Part shown: positions 18,347-27,809 of the stretch, one piece after another
How the letters are laid out: each line of letters starts with the position of its first letter
Position numbering within the stretch: position 1 is the stretch's first letter
Assembly: GCF_020447105.2 (NCBI RefSeq)
Contig: NZ_CP096184.1
Location: 1,054,001-1,118,000 of the forward strand
Direction: 5' to 3'
From: Demequina sp. TMPB413
GTDB lineage: Bacteria; Actinomycetota; Actinomycetes; Actinomycetales; Demequinaceae
Length of the DNA stretch: 64,000 nt
The notes under the pieces: model-generated
Databases searched by the model: none
What the model was told of the DNA's origin: nothing
Seen by the model: the letters and a program-made list of their open reading frames with translations, nothing else
Translations under genes and position numbers: made by a program

Positions 18347-19222
18347 TTATCGTTTGCAGACGACGCCGGGTAGCAGGCGCAAAGAGGCGCCGAAGCGTTC
18401 TGCTCGCTTGACGACGAGGTCAAGAATTCGCGAAGCGAGTTCTTCGAGAGCGACGCCGGTGGTGTCGACGATGGGGCAGCCGAGCTTCTTCTGGATCGCG
18501 GTGACCTCGTCCAACTCGTCGAGGATCCTGGTCAGGTCCGCATAGCCGTCCCTGGTGCCAAAGCCGCCCATGGCGCGCACCCGCTGGTTGCGAATGACCT
18601 GGAGTTGCTGTGGTTCCATCGTGAGGCCCACGATGCGCCAACGGTCAACGGAGAAGAGCTCCTCAGGGGGCGCTATCGCGGGCACCAGTGGCACGTTTGC
18701 CGTCTTGTAGCCCAGGTACCCCAGATACATCGACAAGGGCGTCTTGCCCGATCGAGATGCCCCTACCAGCACGATGTCAGCCTCGCGCAAGGCTCCAGGC
18801 GCCGCACCGTCGTCGTTGCGCACGGCGAAGTCGATGGCCGACACCCTGGTGAAGTAGTCGGCCTCGACACCTACCGGGCGGCGCGCCACCGCGTCGGCCT
18901 CGTCTCCGGTGGCATGCTCTAGCGCCCTGAGAGCATCGGTCATCAGGTCTGCATACGGGATGCCGAGTTCCATGCAGACCTCTTCGACGATCTGCACCAT
19001 CTGGTGGTCGACCAGCGTGTAGAGCACTGCAGTCGGGTGACCTGGCCTATCCCGCAAGGTCTCGAGGGCCTTGTGGACGTGCTCAAGAGTGTCCATGCGG
19101 CGGTGCCGCACAAACGAGAATTGCCTGCCAGGAAACTGCGTAATCGCGGCCCTGGCAATGCGAGTGGCTGACTCGCCTGTCGAGTCGGCGAAGATGTGAA
19201 TCTCGAGTGGCTCCGTTGCCAT
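18347..19222 (-). CDS. PPDK/PEP-synthase regulatory protein (bifunctional kinase/phosphorylase)
   Basis: This DUF299 protein switches PPDK off by ADP-dependent phosphorylation of an active-site threonine and on again by phosphate-dependent dephosphorylation. The N-terminus IHIFADSTGESATRIARAA and the P-loop-like ILVGASRSGKTPLSMYLGYLG (about residues 149-168) are the family signatures; the length of 291 fits. Its target gene ppdK is the next gene downstream, 117 nt away on the same strand, which supports PPDK rather than PEP synthase as substrate. Confidence 0.93.
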   Translation of the reverse strand: MATEPLEIHIFADSTGESATRIARAAITQFPGRQFSFVRHRRMDTLEHVHKALETLRDRPGHPTAVLYTLVDHQMVQIVEEVCMELGIPYADLMTDALRALEHATGDEADAVARRPVGVEADYFTRVSAIDFAVRNDDGAAPGALREADIVLVGASRSGKTPLSMYLGYLGYKTANVPLVPAIAPPEELFSVDRWRIVGLTMEPQQLQVIRNQRVRAMGGFGTRDGYADLTRILDELDEVTAIQKKLGCPIVDTTGVALEELASRILDLVVKRAERFGASLRLLPGVVCKR

Positions 19223-19364
19223 GACCTCAATGTAGTCCTTGCGCGCGACTCTCCTGGGCGAGGGTTATTGTCCGCGAGTTGCAGAACACCTTCTAGAGAC
19301 CCCACGCCAGGAGCTTGACCTCAGACCTCATCCTCCTGAGACACGCCGGAATCGGGCTCCTCGT

Positions 19365-19610
19365 TCAGCGCGTCGGCGATCTCCTCCTCCGGACGTGGCG
19401 CGGCGGCACTTCCTTTGCGGCGACGATATCTGCCACTGCGATGCGCTCGACGCCACGGACCCCATTGACGACCACCGTCTGGTCATCGATGCTGAGCAGC
19501 TCGCCTAGCGCATCTGTGGCTTGCCCAGTCGAGATCAAGTAGCGCACCACCACTCGAGACCCGGGCGCAGTCAGAGATATCAGGCCCCTTTCATCTCTCG
19601 GCTCGGTCAT
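19365..19610 (-). CDS. Small protein resembling the N-terminal domain of actinobacterial GNAT acetyltransferases
   Basis: This protein of 81 residues starts at the ATG at 19610, with GGGGAG about ten bases upstream; the frame stays open to 19685 without a better start. Its core (GSRVVVRYLISTGQATDALG, then VAAKEVPPR) resembles, from memory, the small beta-barrel that precedes the GNAT domain in Rv0428c-type acetyltransferases. Here it ends in an arginine-rich tail (RHVRRRRSPTR) and no GNAT domain follows. It may be a stand-alone domain or a remnant; function unknown. Confidence 0.55.
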   Translation of the reverse strand: MTEPRDERGLISLTAPGSRVVVRYLISTGQATDALGELLSIDDQTVVVNGVRGVERIAVADIVAAKEVPPRHVRRRRSPTR

Positions 19611-19754
19611 GACTTCATTCTCCCCACATGAGCGCCTGCCCATGGACGAGCAAGCATTCCCACGCATCGGGAATGTCCCCGGCACCCACCGCTAGGCTTT
19701 CATGATGAGCGGAACTGCCCGGACGACTCGCTCCGCTGGCGTCGAGTCACGCGG

Positions 19755-20921
19755 ATGCTGCAGCGCTCTGCGGGTGCGGCCCTCCGACGGCAATCGGACG
19801 TTGTGAGCGCGCTGCTCGATGGGCTGCGGCGGTGGCCCGACATCGAAGCGCCAGGACTCGTCGCCGTCGATGCCGCAGACCGCTTGATTCTGGATGAATC
19901 CGCTGCACTGCGCGCTGGCGCGGATCCTGGCTCGATCGTCGTCATTGGGGACGCCTACGGGGCACTGACCCTCGGCGCAGCACACGCGGGCGCGACCGGC
20001 ATTCGCGCGCACCTTGACGCGCTGAGTGGTGAACGGGCCCTCGCCGCCAACGCCGAGCGCGCCGGTCTTTCGGGGAGCTACCGCGCGCTCCCGCTGGACG
20101 GTGAACTTGTGCATGGCGCGCGCATCGTCCTGCTGCGACTACCAAGATCCCTCGACGCGATCCGAGACATCGCCGGAGTCCTTGCTGCTCACGCAGATTC
20201 GGGCGTCGTCGTGGTCGCCGGCGGCCGTCTCAAGCACATGTCGTTGTCGATGAACGAGGTGCTAAGGGAGCATTTTGGGCGGTTGGACATCAGCCATGCC
20301 CGGCAGAAGTCCCGCGTGCTCTTGGCACGCGAGCCGCATGACGGTCGCGACCCAGAGCCGGCTGCAACGCGCGTCGAAGGTCTCGAGGTGCGGGCTTTCG
20401 GAGGCGCCTTCGCTGGAGCACGCCTCGACATCGGTACTCGACTTCTGCTCGACAGCCTCCCCGCGGAGCTGAAAGGCGGGACGGCCGATGATCCCTTCAT
20501 CGATCTTGCCTGCGGGACGGGAGTCGTCGGCGCATGGCTGGCGACTCGGTATCCGAATGCACACGTCTACGCGTGCGACCAGTCGGCCATCGCGGTCAGA
20601 TCGGCTCGCGCGACGATGCTCGCCAACGAGGTCGACACCCGCGTCGAGGTCAGGCAAGACGACGCACTCACTGCCAGGGCCTCCGCTAGCGCCTCGCTGA
20701 TTGCGCTCAACCCGCCGTTTCACTCTGGGGCGGCCGTCACGGACCTTCTCGCGCCAAGGCTGTTCGCCGATGCCGCGCGTGTGTTGCGCCCCGAAGGACA
20801 ACTGTGGTGCGTGTGGAACTCGTCGCTGCGCTACCGACCACTGCTGGAACGGACGGTCGGACCGACCCAACAAGTCGCCCGCAATGCGAAGTTCACGGTG
20901 ACGGTCTCAACACGGCGCTGA
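19755..20921 (+). CDS. RlmG/RsmC-like rRNA methyltransferase
   Basis: This 388-residue protein has the two-domain plan of 23S/16S rRNA guanine-N2 methyltransferases. A degenerate N-terminal methyltransferase-like half (about 1-190) is followed by an active SAM-binding half with DLACGTGVVGAWLA (motif I), VYACDQSAIAV, and NPPFHSGAAV (motif IV, the NPPF signature of N-methylating enzymes). The exact guanine target cannot be told from sequence. The ATG at 19755 is the first in-frame start. It lies on the opposite strand from the neighbouring small gene and seems monocistronic. Confidence 0.82.
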   Translation: MLQRSAGAALRRQSDVVSALLDGLRRWPDIEAPGLVAVDAADRLILDESAALRAGADPGSIVVIGDAYGALTLGAAHAGATGIRAHLDALSGERALAANAERAGLSGSYRALPLDGELVHGARIVLLRLPRSLDAIRDIAGVLAAHADSGVVVVAGGRLKHMSLSMNEVLREHFGRLDISHARQKSRVLLAREPHDGRDPEPAATRVEGLEVRAFGGAFAGARLDIGTRLLLDSLPAELKGGTADDPFIDLACGTGVVGAWLATRYPNAHVYACDQSAIAVRSARATMLANEVDTRVEVRQDDALTARASASASLIALNPPFHSGAAVTDLLAPRLFADAARVLRPEGQLWCVWNSSLRYRPLLERTVGPTQQVARNAKFTVTVSTRR

Positions 20922-21029
20922 GCGCTCTGCGGTCGCTCGCCGCATGTGCGTCGTCCTCGCTTGATGGTGGAGACGCCCCCTATGACAAGATGAAAGGAAC
21001 GATTCAACGACGACTCGTGGGGAACGCTC

Positions 21030-21806
21030 GTGCAATCAAGAATTCACGTCACCACCGATCACGGCATCGCGCACATCGTGCTGGCCAACCCTGAGAAGTG
21101 GAACGCGATCGATTTTGACGCTGGACAGCAGTACCGTGACGCGTGCGTCTGATCCGTGTCCTCAAGCGAGGTCCGCGTGATCCTCATCACCGCGTTGGGT
21201 CCGGCGTTCTGCGTCGGGGGTGATCTTCTCGCCATGGCCGACGCTGCCGTCTCCGGTGCACAAGTCACCGACGCCGCACACATCATCCACGAGGGCATCG
21301 CCGCGCTCGTCGGCTCGTCCATTCCCGTCGTCGCAGCGGCGCGGGGCGCCGTGGCTGGCGGCGGAATCGGCCTGATGCTCGCTGCGGACTACGTGGTGGC
21401 AGGCGCTGACCTGAGGGTGACCGGCAGTTACGCAGACGTGGGCCTCACCCCCGATTTGGGCGTCAGCACACTGCTCACGCGTGCAGTGGGCGAACGCCGC
21501 GCACTCCAAGTGCTGTTGGGGCGGCGCGAGCTCGACGCGGAGACGGCGCACAACTGGGGCATGGTCGCGGAGGTGACGGATGACCCGGACACCCGAGCGA
21601 CGGAGATCGCGCATCAGTGGGCGGAGGGACCGAGCCGAGCCCTTGGTGAGGCGAAACGCCTAGTCAGAATCTCAGGTCAACGTGATTTTGTCGTCAGCCT
21701 GGCCGACGAGGCACGCAGCATCGGCGAGGCTTTTGACGGCGACGAGGCTCGTCAACGTGTTGCGGCATTCGCCGCAGCGAGCGCCGCACGGGGGACACAG
21801 CGATGA
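21030..21806 (+). pseudogene. Enoyl-CoA hydratase/isomerase interrupted by an in-frame TGA
   Basis: The reading frame begins at GTG 21030 (GGGGA upstream) with IAHIVLANPEKWNAIDFDAG, the standard start of a crotonase. It meets TGA at 21150-21152 and continues in the same frame with VRVILITALGPAFCVGGDLL. The rest (GTG 21156 onward, 216 residues) keeps the oxyanion-hole glycines and AVAGGGIGLMLAADYVV. The stop falls in the poorly conserved helix between the first two strands, so a single point change broke an otherwise complete gene. A product starting at 21156 would lack the first strand and CoA loop. It overlaps the downstream SDR gene by four bases (ATGA). A sequencing error or TGA readthrough cannot be excluded. 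Confidence 0.75.
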
Positions 21807-22642
21807 ATTCTCGCTCCCTTGCTGGCAAGACGATCCTGATCTCGGGGGGAAGCCGAGGCATCGGGCTTGCCATCGCCCTCAGGGCAGCTGGTGACGGCGC
21901 CAACGTGACGTTGCTAGCAAAGACCGACGAGCCTCATCCGCGTCTCGAGGGCACGGTCCACACAGCGGCCCAAGCAGTGAAAGCCCGCGGTGGGAAGGCG
22001 CTGGCGGTCGTGGGCGACGTGCGAAACGATGACGACATTTCGCGTGCAGTCGACCTCACGGTTGAGACGTTCGGCGGCATTGACGTCGTGGTCAACAATG
22101 CGAGCGTCATCGACCTGTCACCGTCTTCTACGCTTGATGCGAAGAAGTACGACTTGATGCAGGACGTCAACGTGCGAGGAACCTTCATGTTGTCGCGAGC
22201 AGCCGCACCGCATCTCGCTCGCGCCGACAATCCGCATATCTTGTCGTTGTCACCTCCGCTCAATCCCTCGGCAAAGTGGCTGGGCGCACACACGGGATAC
22301 ACGGTCGCGAAGTTCGGCATGACGATGGTGACACTAGGAATGGCATCAGAGTTCGCATCACAGGGCATAGCGGCCAACACCTTGTGGCCCCGCACAACTA
22401 TTGCCACCGCCGCGGTACAGAACTTGCTCGGCGGCGACAGGATCATGCAGGCCAGCCGCACCCCTGAGATCTACGCCGATGCAGCATACGTGGTGGTCAC
22501 GACCGGCTCGCGAGAACTGACGGGTCGAAGCCTCATCGTGGAGGACGTGCTAGAGGCGTCAGGGCTGAGCGAGTTTTCTCAATACGCAGCCAAGCCAGGC
22601 ATTCCGGACGAGGCATTGTTCCCCGACATTTTTCTGGACTGA
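21803..22642 (+). CDS. Short-chain dehydrogenase/reductase (HSDL2-like)
   Basis: This NAD(P)-dependent oxidoreductase has 279 residues. The Rossmann motif ISGGSRGIGLAIA is at the N-terminus, VVNNAS follows strand 4, and the catalytic residues are Ser in HILSLSPPLN plus YTVAK. The loop ending TLWPRTTIATAAV resembles the HSDL2/hydroxysteroid-like subfamily, which acts on lipid-derived substrates. Its ATG overlaps the stop of the enoyl-CoA hydratase gene, so translation was probably coupled; nonsense disruption upstream may reduce its expression. Confidence 0.87.
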   Translation: MNSRSLAGKTILISGGSRGIGLAIALRAAGDGANVTLLAKTDEPHPRLEGTVHTAAQAVKARGGKALAVVGDVRNDDDISRAVDLTVETFGGIDVVVNNASVIDLSPSSTLDAKKYDLMQDVNVRGTFMLSRAAAPHLARADNPHILSLSPPLNPSAKWLGAHTGYTVAKFGMTMVTLGMASEFASQGIAANTLWPRTTIATAAVQNLLGGDRIMQASRTPEIYADAAYVVVTTGSRELTGRSLIVEDVLEASGLSEFSQYAAKPGIPDEALFPDIFLD

Positions 22643-22729
22643 ATCAACGGCGACGGAGACTTCCCTCTGGCCAGGCCCTTCATCAATACGCGACCGTCAT
22701 CAGCCACGCCTTCCCGGGAACACGACAAA

Positions 22730-22757
22730 GCCCTGATGAGAGAGTTCTCATCAGGGC
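22730..22757 (-). terminator. Hairpin terminator after tRNA-Pro
   Basis: GCCCTGATGAG (22730-22740) and CTCATCAGGGC (22747-22757) form a perfect 11-bp stem with loop AGAGTT. On the minus strand it follows the tRNA by eight bases and ends in TTTGTC. On the plus strand it is 88 bp past the SDR stop, so it may work in both directions. Confidence 0.75.
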
Positions 22758-22764
22758 GTTTCTG

Positions 22765-22838
22765 TCGGGCTGACAGGATTTGAACCTGCGACCCCCTGAC
22801 CCCCAGTCAGGTGCGCTACCAAACTGCGCCACAGCCCG
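22765..22838 (-). tRNA. tRNA-Pro (anticodon GGG)
   Basis: A complete cloverleaf is present. The acceptor stem is CGGGCTG/CAGCCCG with discriminator A, and the D arm is GCGC-AGTTTGGTA-GCGC. The anticodon arm is CCTGA-CTGGGGG-TCAGG with anticodon GGG. The T arm GCAGG-TTCAAAT-CCTGT has one G-U pair. The length is 74 nt and the CCA end is not encoded. A hairpin terminator follows directly. Confidence 0.96.
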
Positions 22839-22924
22839 TTTGGCCCCGTGGACGACGCTTTCGCACCACCTGCAGGCCGTCGACAAGTTTACACAGAGAC
22901 GCACCCCTCGCCGCACCACCTGCG

Positions 22925-24403
22925 CTAGCGTCGGCTGCGCTTCTCTCGCACCCTCACCGAGATGTGAATGGGCGTCCCCTCGAAGTCGAAGGTCTCGCGC
23001 AACCGGCGCTCGATGTAGCGCCGGTACTGCGGGTCGAGGAAGCCGGACGTGAACAGCACGAATGTTGGCGGCCGGGTGCTCGCCTGAGTCGCGAACAGGA
23101 TCTTGGGCTGCTTGCCACCGCGGACCGGGTGAGGGTGCGCGGAGACCAGTTCGCCCAAGAAGGTATTGAGTCTTCCCGTCGAGATGCGGCGGTCCCAGTT
23201 GGTCAGTGCCTCGTCCATGGCTCGCTTGAGCCTGTTGGTGTGCCAGCCAGTCAGCGCGGACAGGTTGACGCGTGCGGCCCACGTGAGGTGGGTGAGGTCC
23301 TTCTCGAAAGAGCGCTCGAAGATGAAGCGCTCTTCCTCCCCCACCAGGTCCCACTTGTTGACCACCATCACGATGGCTCGGCCGGCGTCAACCACTTCCG
23401 ACAAGATGCGCAAGTCCTGCTCGGTCAGCGCGACGGAGCCGTCCAGCAACACCAGCGCCAGTTCAGCACGCTGGATGGCGGCAGAAGTGCGCAGCGACGC
23501 ATAGTAGTCAGCGCCCTTACTCAGGTGCACCCTGCGGCGAATACCGGCGGTGTCAATGAAGGTGAAGAGCTCGCCGTCGACCTCGATCAGTTCGTCAACG
23601 GGATCACGTGTGGTCCCTGCGAGTTCGTTCACGACCACTCGTTCGGAATCGGCCAGCCTGTTGAGGAGCGAGGATTTGCCGACGTTGGGGCGCCCTACCA
23701 GCGCAATGCGCCTCGGAGAGCCCTCGTCTTCGACCATGCGCGTCTCTGTCGGCAGCGATGCCACTGCAGCATCCAGCAGGTCCCCTACTCCCCTGCCGTG
23801 CAGGGCCGAGACGGGGTAGGGCTCGCCAAGCCCGAGGTTCCATAGCGCCGCCGCTTCAAGTTCGCCCTGCGGACCGTCCACCTTGTTGGCCACCAAGACC
23901 ACAGGCTTCTTGGTCTTGCGCAACAGCTTGACGACCTTCTCATCGGTCGCCGTCGGGCCCACCGTGGCGTCGACCACAAACAGCATCGCGTCGGCAAGCT
24001 CCATGGCCGCCTCTGCCGATTGCGCGACCGACAGATCGATGCCGTGCACGCCTGCTTCCCACCCGCCGGTGTCCATCAGCATGAAGTCGCGGCCGGCCCA
24101 CTCGGCCTCGTAGGTCACCCGGTCGCGGGTGACCCCTGGGGTGTCCTCCACCACAGCGAGGCGGCGGCCGATAATGCGATTGATCAGCGTCGATTTGCCG
24201 ACGTTGGGGCGTCCGACGATCGCGAGAATGGGCAGGGCCTCGCGTTGCTGAACGGGCTCGCCCTCGAGAGTGGCAAGGTCGCTCTCGTCCAGTTCGTACG
24301 CCTCAAGTCCGGCACGTAGCGCCGCCTCACGCACCTCATCGAGACTCTCTTGAGGGTCTGAGGGTGGCGGAGGCGTGTAGTCGTCGTCGTAGTCGTCGTT
24401 CAT
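22925..24403 (-). CDS. der: Ribosome-assembly GTPase Der (EngA)
   Basis: This essential GTPase matures the 50S subunit. It has two tandem G domains, the first with [23 protein letters not shown] and NKVD, and the second with [18 protein letters not shown] and NKWD, followed by a C-terminal KH-like domain ([20 protein letters not shown]). The N-terminus carries an acidic extension of about 55 residues ([14 protein letters not shown]) common in actinobacteria. The start overlaps the cmk stop by four bases, with an AAGGAGG ribosome site inside cmk, so translation is coupled. Confidence 0.96.
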   Translation of the reverse strand: MNDDYDDDYTPPPPSDPQESLDEVREAALRAGLEAYELDESDLATLEGEPVQQREALPILAIVGRPNVGKSTLINRIIGRRLAVVEDTPGVTRDRVTYEAEWAGRDFMLMDTGGWEAGVHGIDLSVAQSAEAAMELADAMLFVVDATVGPTATDEKVVKLLRKTKKPVVLVANKVDGPQGELEAAALWNLGLGEPYPVSALHGRGVGDLLDAAVASLPTETRMVEDEGSPRRIALVGRPNVGKSSLLNRLADSERVVVNELAGTTRDPVDELIEVDGELFTFIDTAGIRRRVHLSKGADYYASLRTSAAIQRAELALVLLDGSVALTEQDLRILSEVVDAGRAIVMVVNKWDLVGEEERFIFERSFEKDLTHLTWAARVNLSALTGWHTNRLKRAMDEALTNWDRRISTGRLNTFLGELVSAHPHPVRGGKQPKILFATQASTRPPTFVLFTSGFLDPQYRRYIERRLRETFDFEGTPIHISVRVREKRSRR

Positions 24404-25059
24404 GAGCTTGCCTCCTTGGCGAGGGCTAGGACTGCGCCTACCACCTCGTCGAGCGTCAGGTGGGTCGTATCGATCTCCACCACGCCATCGGCCGCGGTGT
24501 GGAACTGCACCACGGTGGAATCCTTTTGATCGCGTCCCAGCACGGATTCGCGCACGGTGGCAGGGTCTGCGCCATCTCCCGTGCGGCGCGCGATGCGCAC
24601 CTCTTCGTCTGCGGTGAGCAAGACGCGCACCTCGGCGTCTGGCACCACCACCGAGGTGATGTCGCGCCCTTCAACCACCACGCCCGCCCGCGACCGCGAC
24701 GCGTCGATGAGTTTGCGCTGGATGTCCCGGAGCACCTTGCGCGCGCTGAGATTGGTCGCCACTGCAGACACCACGAGCGAGATGGAGTCCGTGTGAAGCA
24801 GGCTCGTGACGTCTTCGCCATCGAGCAAGACGTGTGGATTGCCAGGGTCGAGTCTCATCTCGACGTTCATGGTCGCCACCATCGAGGTGACATCGTCCTC
24901 ATTCTTGAGGTCGACGCCCTCCCGCAGGCAGTACAGGGCGCCAACGCGGTACGTTGCGCCGGTGTCGAGGTATTCGAGGCCTAGACGCCTTGCCACCTCG
25001 CGGGACACCGTCGACTTGCCGGTTCCGGCAGGTCCATCGACCGCGATCACGATACTCAT
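24400..25059 (-). CDS. cmk: Cytidylate kinase
   Basis: CMP/dCMP kinase phosphorylates CMP and dCMP for nucleotide recycling. The protein of 219 residues opens with [20 protein letters not shown] (P-loop) and has the CMP-site stretch [20 protein letters not shown]. The ATG at 25059 overlaps the tyrA stop (ATGA) and starts just before the first strand; the open frame extends to 25131 but overlaps tyrA. The cmk-der pair is a conserved actinobacterial arrangement. Confidence 0.95.
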   Translation of the reverse strand: MSIVIAVDGPAGTGKSTVSREVARRLGLEYLDTGATYRVGALYCLREGVDLKNEDDVTSMVATMNVEMRLDPGNPHVLLDGEDVTSLLHTDSISLVVSAVATNLSARKVLRDIQRKLIDASRSRAGVVVEGRDITSVVVPDAEVRVLLTADEEVRIARRTGDGADPATVRESVLGRDQKDSTVVQFHTAADGVVEIDTTHLTLDEVVGAVLALAKEASS

Positions 25060-26108
25060 GCGCCTGCCACCGTCCATCCGCTGTGTTCGAGAGCCACTCC
25101 CAGTGCGGCCGCATGCTGGGGAAGTACCCACAGCGTCGTGAGGCCGACGGGTTGACGCGGCGAGTGCTCGATCGAGATATCCTCCACGTTCACGCCGACC
25201 GCAGCCGTGTCAGATAACAATCTCACCAAATGGCCGGGCTCGTCAGGCACGATCACGGTGACGGCCTCCCAGTCGCGCTTCGCGCCACCGTGCTTGCCGG
25301 GGATCCTCGCCACTTCCGCACGTCCCCGATCAATAAGCTGGGTCATGGCCGCGCCGATGTCTTCCGCTGTGCGCACCGCATCGAGTGCCTCGACGATGTG
25401 GGTAATTGTCTCCACGAGCGCCGCCCTGTTGAGGCGGGCGATGTCGGCCCACATGTCAGGCTGGGAGGCGGCAATGCGGGTGACATCACGCAAGCCCTGG
25501 CCAGCGAGCGCCACGTCGTCGGCTCCGAGCGGCGCCAGAGCGGCGGCAACGGCCGACGCTGCGGCCTGGGGGGCGTGGGAGACCCTCGCGACCGCCAGGT
25601 CGTGGGCGCTCGCCTCCATCTCGATCACGTCACATTCGAGAGCCCCCGCCACCTGGATCACCAAAGCGACCGCAGCGGGACTCGCCTCGCCAGGACACAG
25701 CACCCAAGGGCGCGCCCTGAAAAGGTCTCCCTGTGCGGCCAGCGCCCCCGAGACCTCCCTGCCAGCCATCGGGTGAGAACCCACGTAGCGATGAGCCTGG
25801 CCCGTCGTCGCAGCCACCTTGGCGATGGGAGCCTTGACGCTCGCCACGTCCATCACCACTGCTTGTGGCCACGCCGCGAGGGCCTCGACGACGACGTTGC
25901 CGGTCACGCCCGGCGGGGTCGCCACAATCACGAGTTCGGGAGCACCATCGCCAATGACCCCGCCGGCCCCAATGCCCCTCGCCAGGCGCTCTGCCTCGGC
26001 ATCGGCGTCGACGATGGTGACGCGCCAACCCTGAGAACTCAGACCAATCCCTATGGACGCGCCGATGAGGCCAGCGCCGATGATGTGGGTGGTGGGCGTT
26101 GCGTCCAT
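25056..26108 (-). CDS. tyrA: Prephenate dehydrogenase
   Basis: TyrA oxidatively decarboxylates prephenate to 4-hydroxyphenylpyruvate for tyrosine synthesis. It has 350 residues: a Rossmann domain (HIIGAGLIGASIGIGL), the catalytic-type GSHPMAGREVSG loop, a helical dimerisation domain, and a C-terminal ACT domain (about 280-350, VIVPDEPGHLVRLL) suggesting feedback control by an aromatic amino acid. The ATG at 26108 shares a base with the aroH stop (TAATG); the open frame reaches 26327 but would lie inside aroH. The adjacent chorismate mutase supplies its substrate. Confidence 0.94.
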   Translation of the reverse strand: MDATPTTHIIGAGLIGASIGIGLSSQGWRVTIVDADAEAERLARGIGAGGVIGDGAPELVIVATPPGVTGNVVVEALAAWPQAVVMDVASVKAPIAKVAATTGQAHRYVGSHPMAGREVSGALAAQGDLFRARPWVLCPGEASPAAVALVIQVAGALECDVIEMEASAHDLAVARVSHAPQAAASAVAAALAPLGADDVALAGQGLRDVTRIAASQPDMWADIARLNRAALVETITHIVEALDAVRTAEDIGAAMTQLIDRGRAEVARIPGKHGGAKRDWEAVTVIVPDEPGHLVRLLSDTAAVGVNVEDISIEHSPRQPVGLTTLWVLPQHAAALGVALEHSGWTVAGA

Positions 26109-26470
26109 TACTGCGCGAGATCCCGGCGCAAGGACACGGCGTCGTGCAGATACACGTGGGACACCATGTCTCGCGGTCGGTCCATCTCGGCGTGCATCAT
26201 GATGCGCACGACCATGCGCAGGGCACCGGGAACCGCCATCTCTTGGGCACACATCAGCGGTACTGCTCCGAATCCAAGCGTGCGGGCGGCCGCGGCGGGA
26301 AAGTCGCTCACGATGTCGGGCGTGCACGTGAAGAAGACGGAGATAACATCGGCTGCCGTCAGGCCGTTGTCTCGCAACACGCCCTCGATGAGTTCGCGAG
26401 TGCGTTCGTGGAGGTGCTCACGTTCATCCCGCTCGAGCGTGGTTGCGCCTCTGATCGCCCGTACAGCCAT
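26108..26470 (-). CDS. aroH: Chorismate mutase, AroH class
   Basis: This monofunctional mutase converts chorismate to prephenate, the step before the adjacent tyrA. At 120 residues it is the trimeric Bacillus-type AroH fold rather than the all-helical AroQ type common in mycobacteria. Active-site residues are visible: Arg7 (AIRGATT), Glu77 (CAQEMAV), Arg89 and Tyr107 (HVYLHDA). Its stop overlaps the tyrA start, so synthesis of the two enzymes is coupled. Confidence 0.94.
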   Translation of the reverse strand: MAVRAIRGATTLERDEREHLHERTRELIEGVLRDNGLTAADVISVFFTCTPDIVSDFPAAAARTLGFGAVPLMCAQEMAVPGALRMVVRIMMHAEMDRPRDMVSHVYLHDAVSLRRDLAQ

Positions 26471-26520
26471 GCGGACATGCTACCGGCCCACTGAAGAGTG
26501 CCGCGTCGCCCCGCCGCGAC

Positions 26521-27270
26521 CTACAGTCCGGCTTCTTGCTGAAGAAGGCCTACTTCTGTGTTGCTGAGCCGACGCTGCTCCCCTGCTTGAAGGGTGCCAA
26601 TGCTGATGGGCCCAAACTTGGTGCGCACCAGGTCGATCACGGGGTGCCCCACCGCATCGAACATGCGCCTGACGATGCGATTGCGGCCCTCGTGCATCAC
26701 GACCTCGACGAGCGAGTGATGGTCGGTGGCATCAAGGATCCTGCACTCGACGGCGCGCACTGGGCCGTCGTCCAGGTCGATTCCCTGACGCATCGTGGTG
26801 CAGATGCTTTTGTTGACCCTGCCCTGAACCTTGGCAACGTACACCTTTGACACGCCGTGGGTGGGATGAGCGAGCTTGTTCGCAAGATCGCCGTCGTTGG
26901 TGAGCAGCAACACGCCCGTGGTGTCGGCGTCCAGCCTTCCTACGTGGAAGAGTCGCTCTTCGTAGTCCTTGACGTACTGCTCGAGCGATGGACGGCCGTC
27001 GGGATCGCTCATGGTGCTCACGATGCCCTTCGGCTTATTGAGGACCACCGTGATCAACTGCGTGTCGACGGAGACACGCCTTCCTTCAACCTTGATGGTG
27101 CATTCATCGGGGTCGATGCGTACGCCTAGTTGATCGACGACCTCACCGTTGACTTGCACTTTGCCTGCCGTGATCAGGTCTTCGCATTTGCGCCGGGACC
27201 CGACGCCCGCCTGGGCGAGCACCTTTTGAAGGCGCACTCCCTCGGGACGGTAGATCTCCAGGTCGCCCAT
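26521..27270 (-). CDS. rluB: Pseudouridine synthase, RluB/RsuA family
   Basis: This enzyme converts a uridine in 23S rRNA to pseudouridine. Residues about 12-75 form an S4 RNA-binding domain (VRLQKVLAQAGVGSRRKCED). The catalytic domain has GRLDADTTGVLLLTNDGDLA with the catalytic Asp, and ends with MHEGRNRIVRRMFDAVGHPV. Its start codon shares one base with the scpB stop (TGATG), so it belongs to the scpA-scpB-rluB unit, a linkage widely conserved in Gram-positive bacteria. RluB rather than RsuA is inferred from this context. Confidence 0.9.
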   Translation of the reverse strand: MGDLEIYRPEGVRLQKVLAQAGVGSRRKCEDLITAGKVQVNGEVVDQLGVRIDPDECTIKVEGRRVSVDTQLITVVLNKPKGIVSTMSDPDGRPSLEQYVKDYEERLFHVGRLDADTTGVLLLTNDGDLANKLAHPTHGVSKVYVAKVQGRVNKSICTTMRQGIDLDDGPVRAVECRILDATDHHSLVEVVMHEGRNRIVRRMFDAVGHPVIDLVRTKFGPISIGTLQAGEQRRLSNTEVGLLQQEAGL

Positions 27271-27809
27271 CAGTTCGCCTCGTCCACGTCATCAAGGTCG
27301 GGCAGGTAGGGGGCCAACGCCGGCAGGTCTTCCAATGAACTCAGTCCGATCCGTTCCAGAAATTCCGTGGTCGTGCCGTACTGCACGGCACCTCCCACTT
27401 CCCCCACCTCGGTCACTAGTCCACGCGCAAGAAGCGTCTTCATCACTGAGTCCACGTTAACGCCGCGAATCTGGGACACCTGACCACGAGTCGCTGGCTG
27501 GCGATACGCGACCACCGCAAGGGTCTCCAGCGCGGCCTGCGACAGCCTTGCCGATTGCCCGTCAACCACAAACGCACCCACCGCGTCGGCAAAGAGAGGC
27601 GAGGAGTAAATACGCCATCCGCCACCGACCTGCCTGAGTTCGAAGCCACGAGGGTTGTCAGGGTTGGCGTACTCGTCCTTGAGGGCGTGCAAGGCATCGG
27701 TCACTTGCGGCTCAGGGACGTCGAGCGCCGTAGCGAGATCGACCGCGGTCACCGGCTCGTCGACCACCATGAGGATGGCCTCGAGGGCTGGCCGCACCTG
27801 AACACTCAT
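27270..27809 (-). CDS. scpB: Segregation and condensation protein B
   Basis: ScpB is the winged-helix (kite) subunit that joins ScpA and SMC in the chromosome-condensing complex. The 179 residues contain two winged helices: LEAILMVVDEPVTAVDLATA and LETLAVVAYRQPATRGQVSQ followed by IRGVNVDSVMKTLLARG. The acidic tail DLDDVDEAN is usual. The ATG at 27809 overlaps the scpA stop (ATGA) and has a GAGGAG site within scpA. Confidence 0.94.
   Translation of the reverse strand: MSVQVRPALEAILMVVDEPVTAVDLATALDVPEPQVTDALHALKDEYANPDNPRGFELRQVGGGWRIYSSPLFADAVGAFVVDGQSARLSQAALETLAVVAYRQPATRGQVSQIRGVNVDSVMKTLLARGLVTEVGEVGGAVQYGTTTEFLERIGLSSLEDLPALAPYLPDLDDVDEAN

Noticed and set aside
21150-21152. Selenocysteine codon in the enoyl-CoA hydratase
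   Set aside because: The position is a variable helix with no redox role in crotonases, and no SECIS-like hairpin follows.
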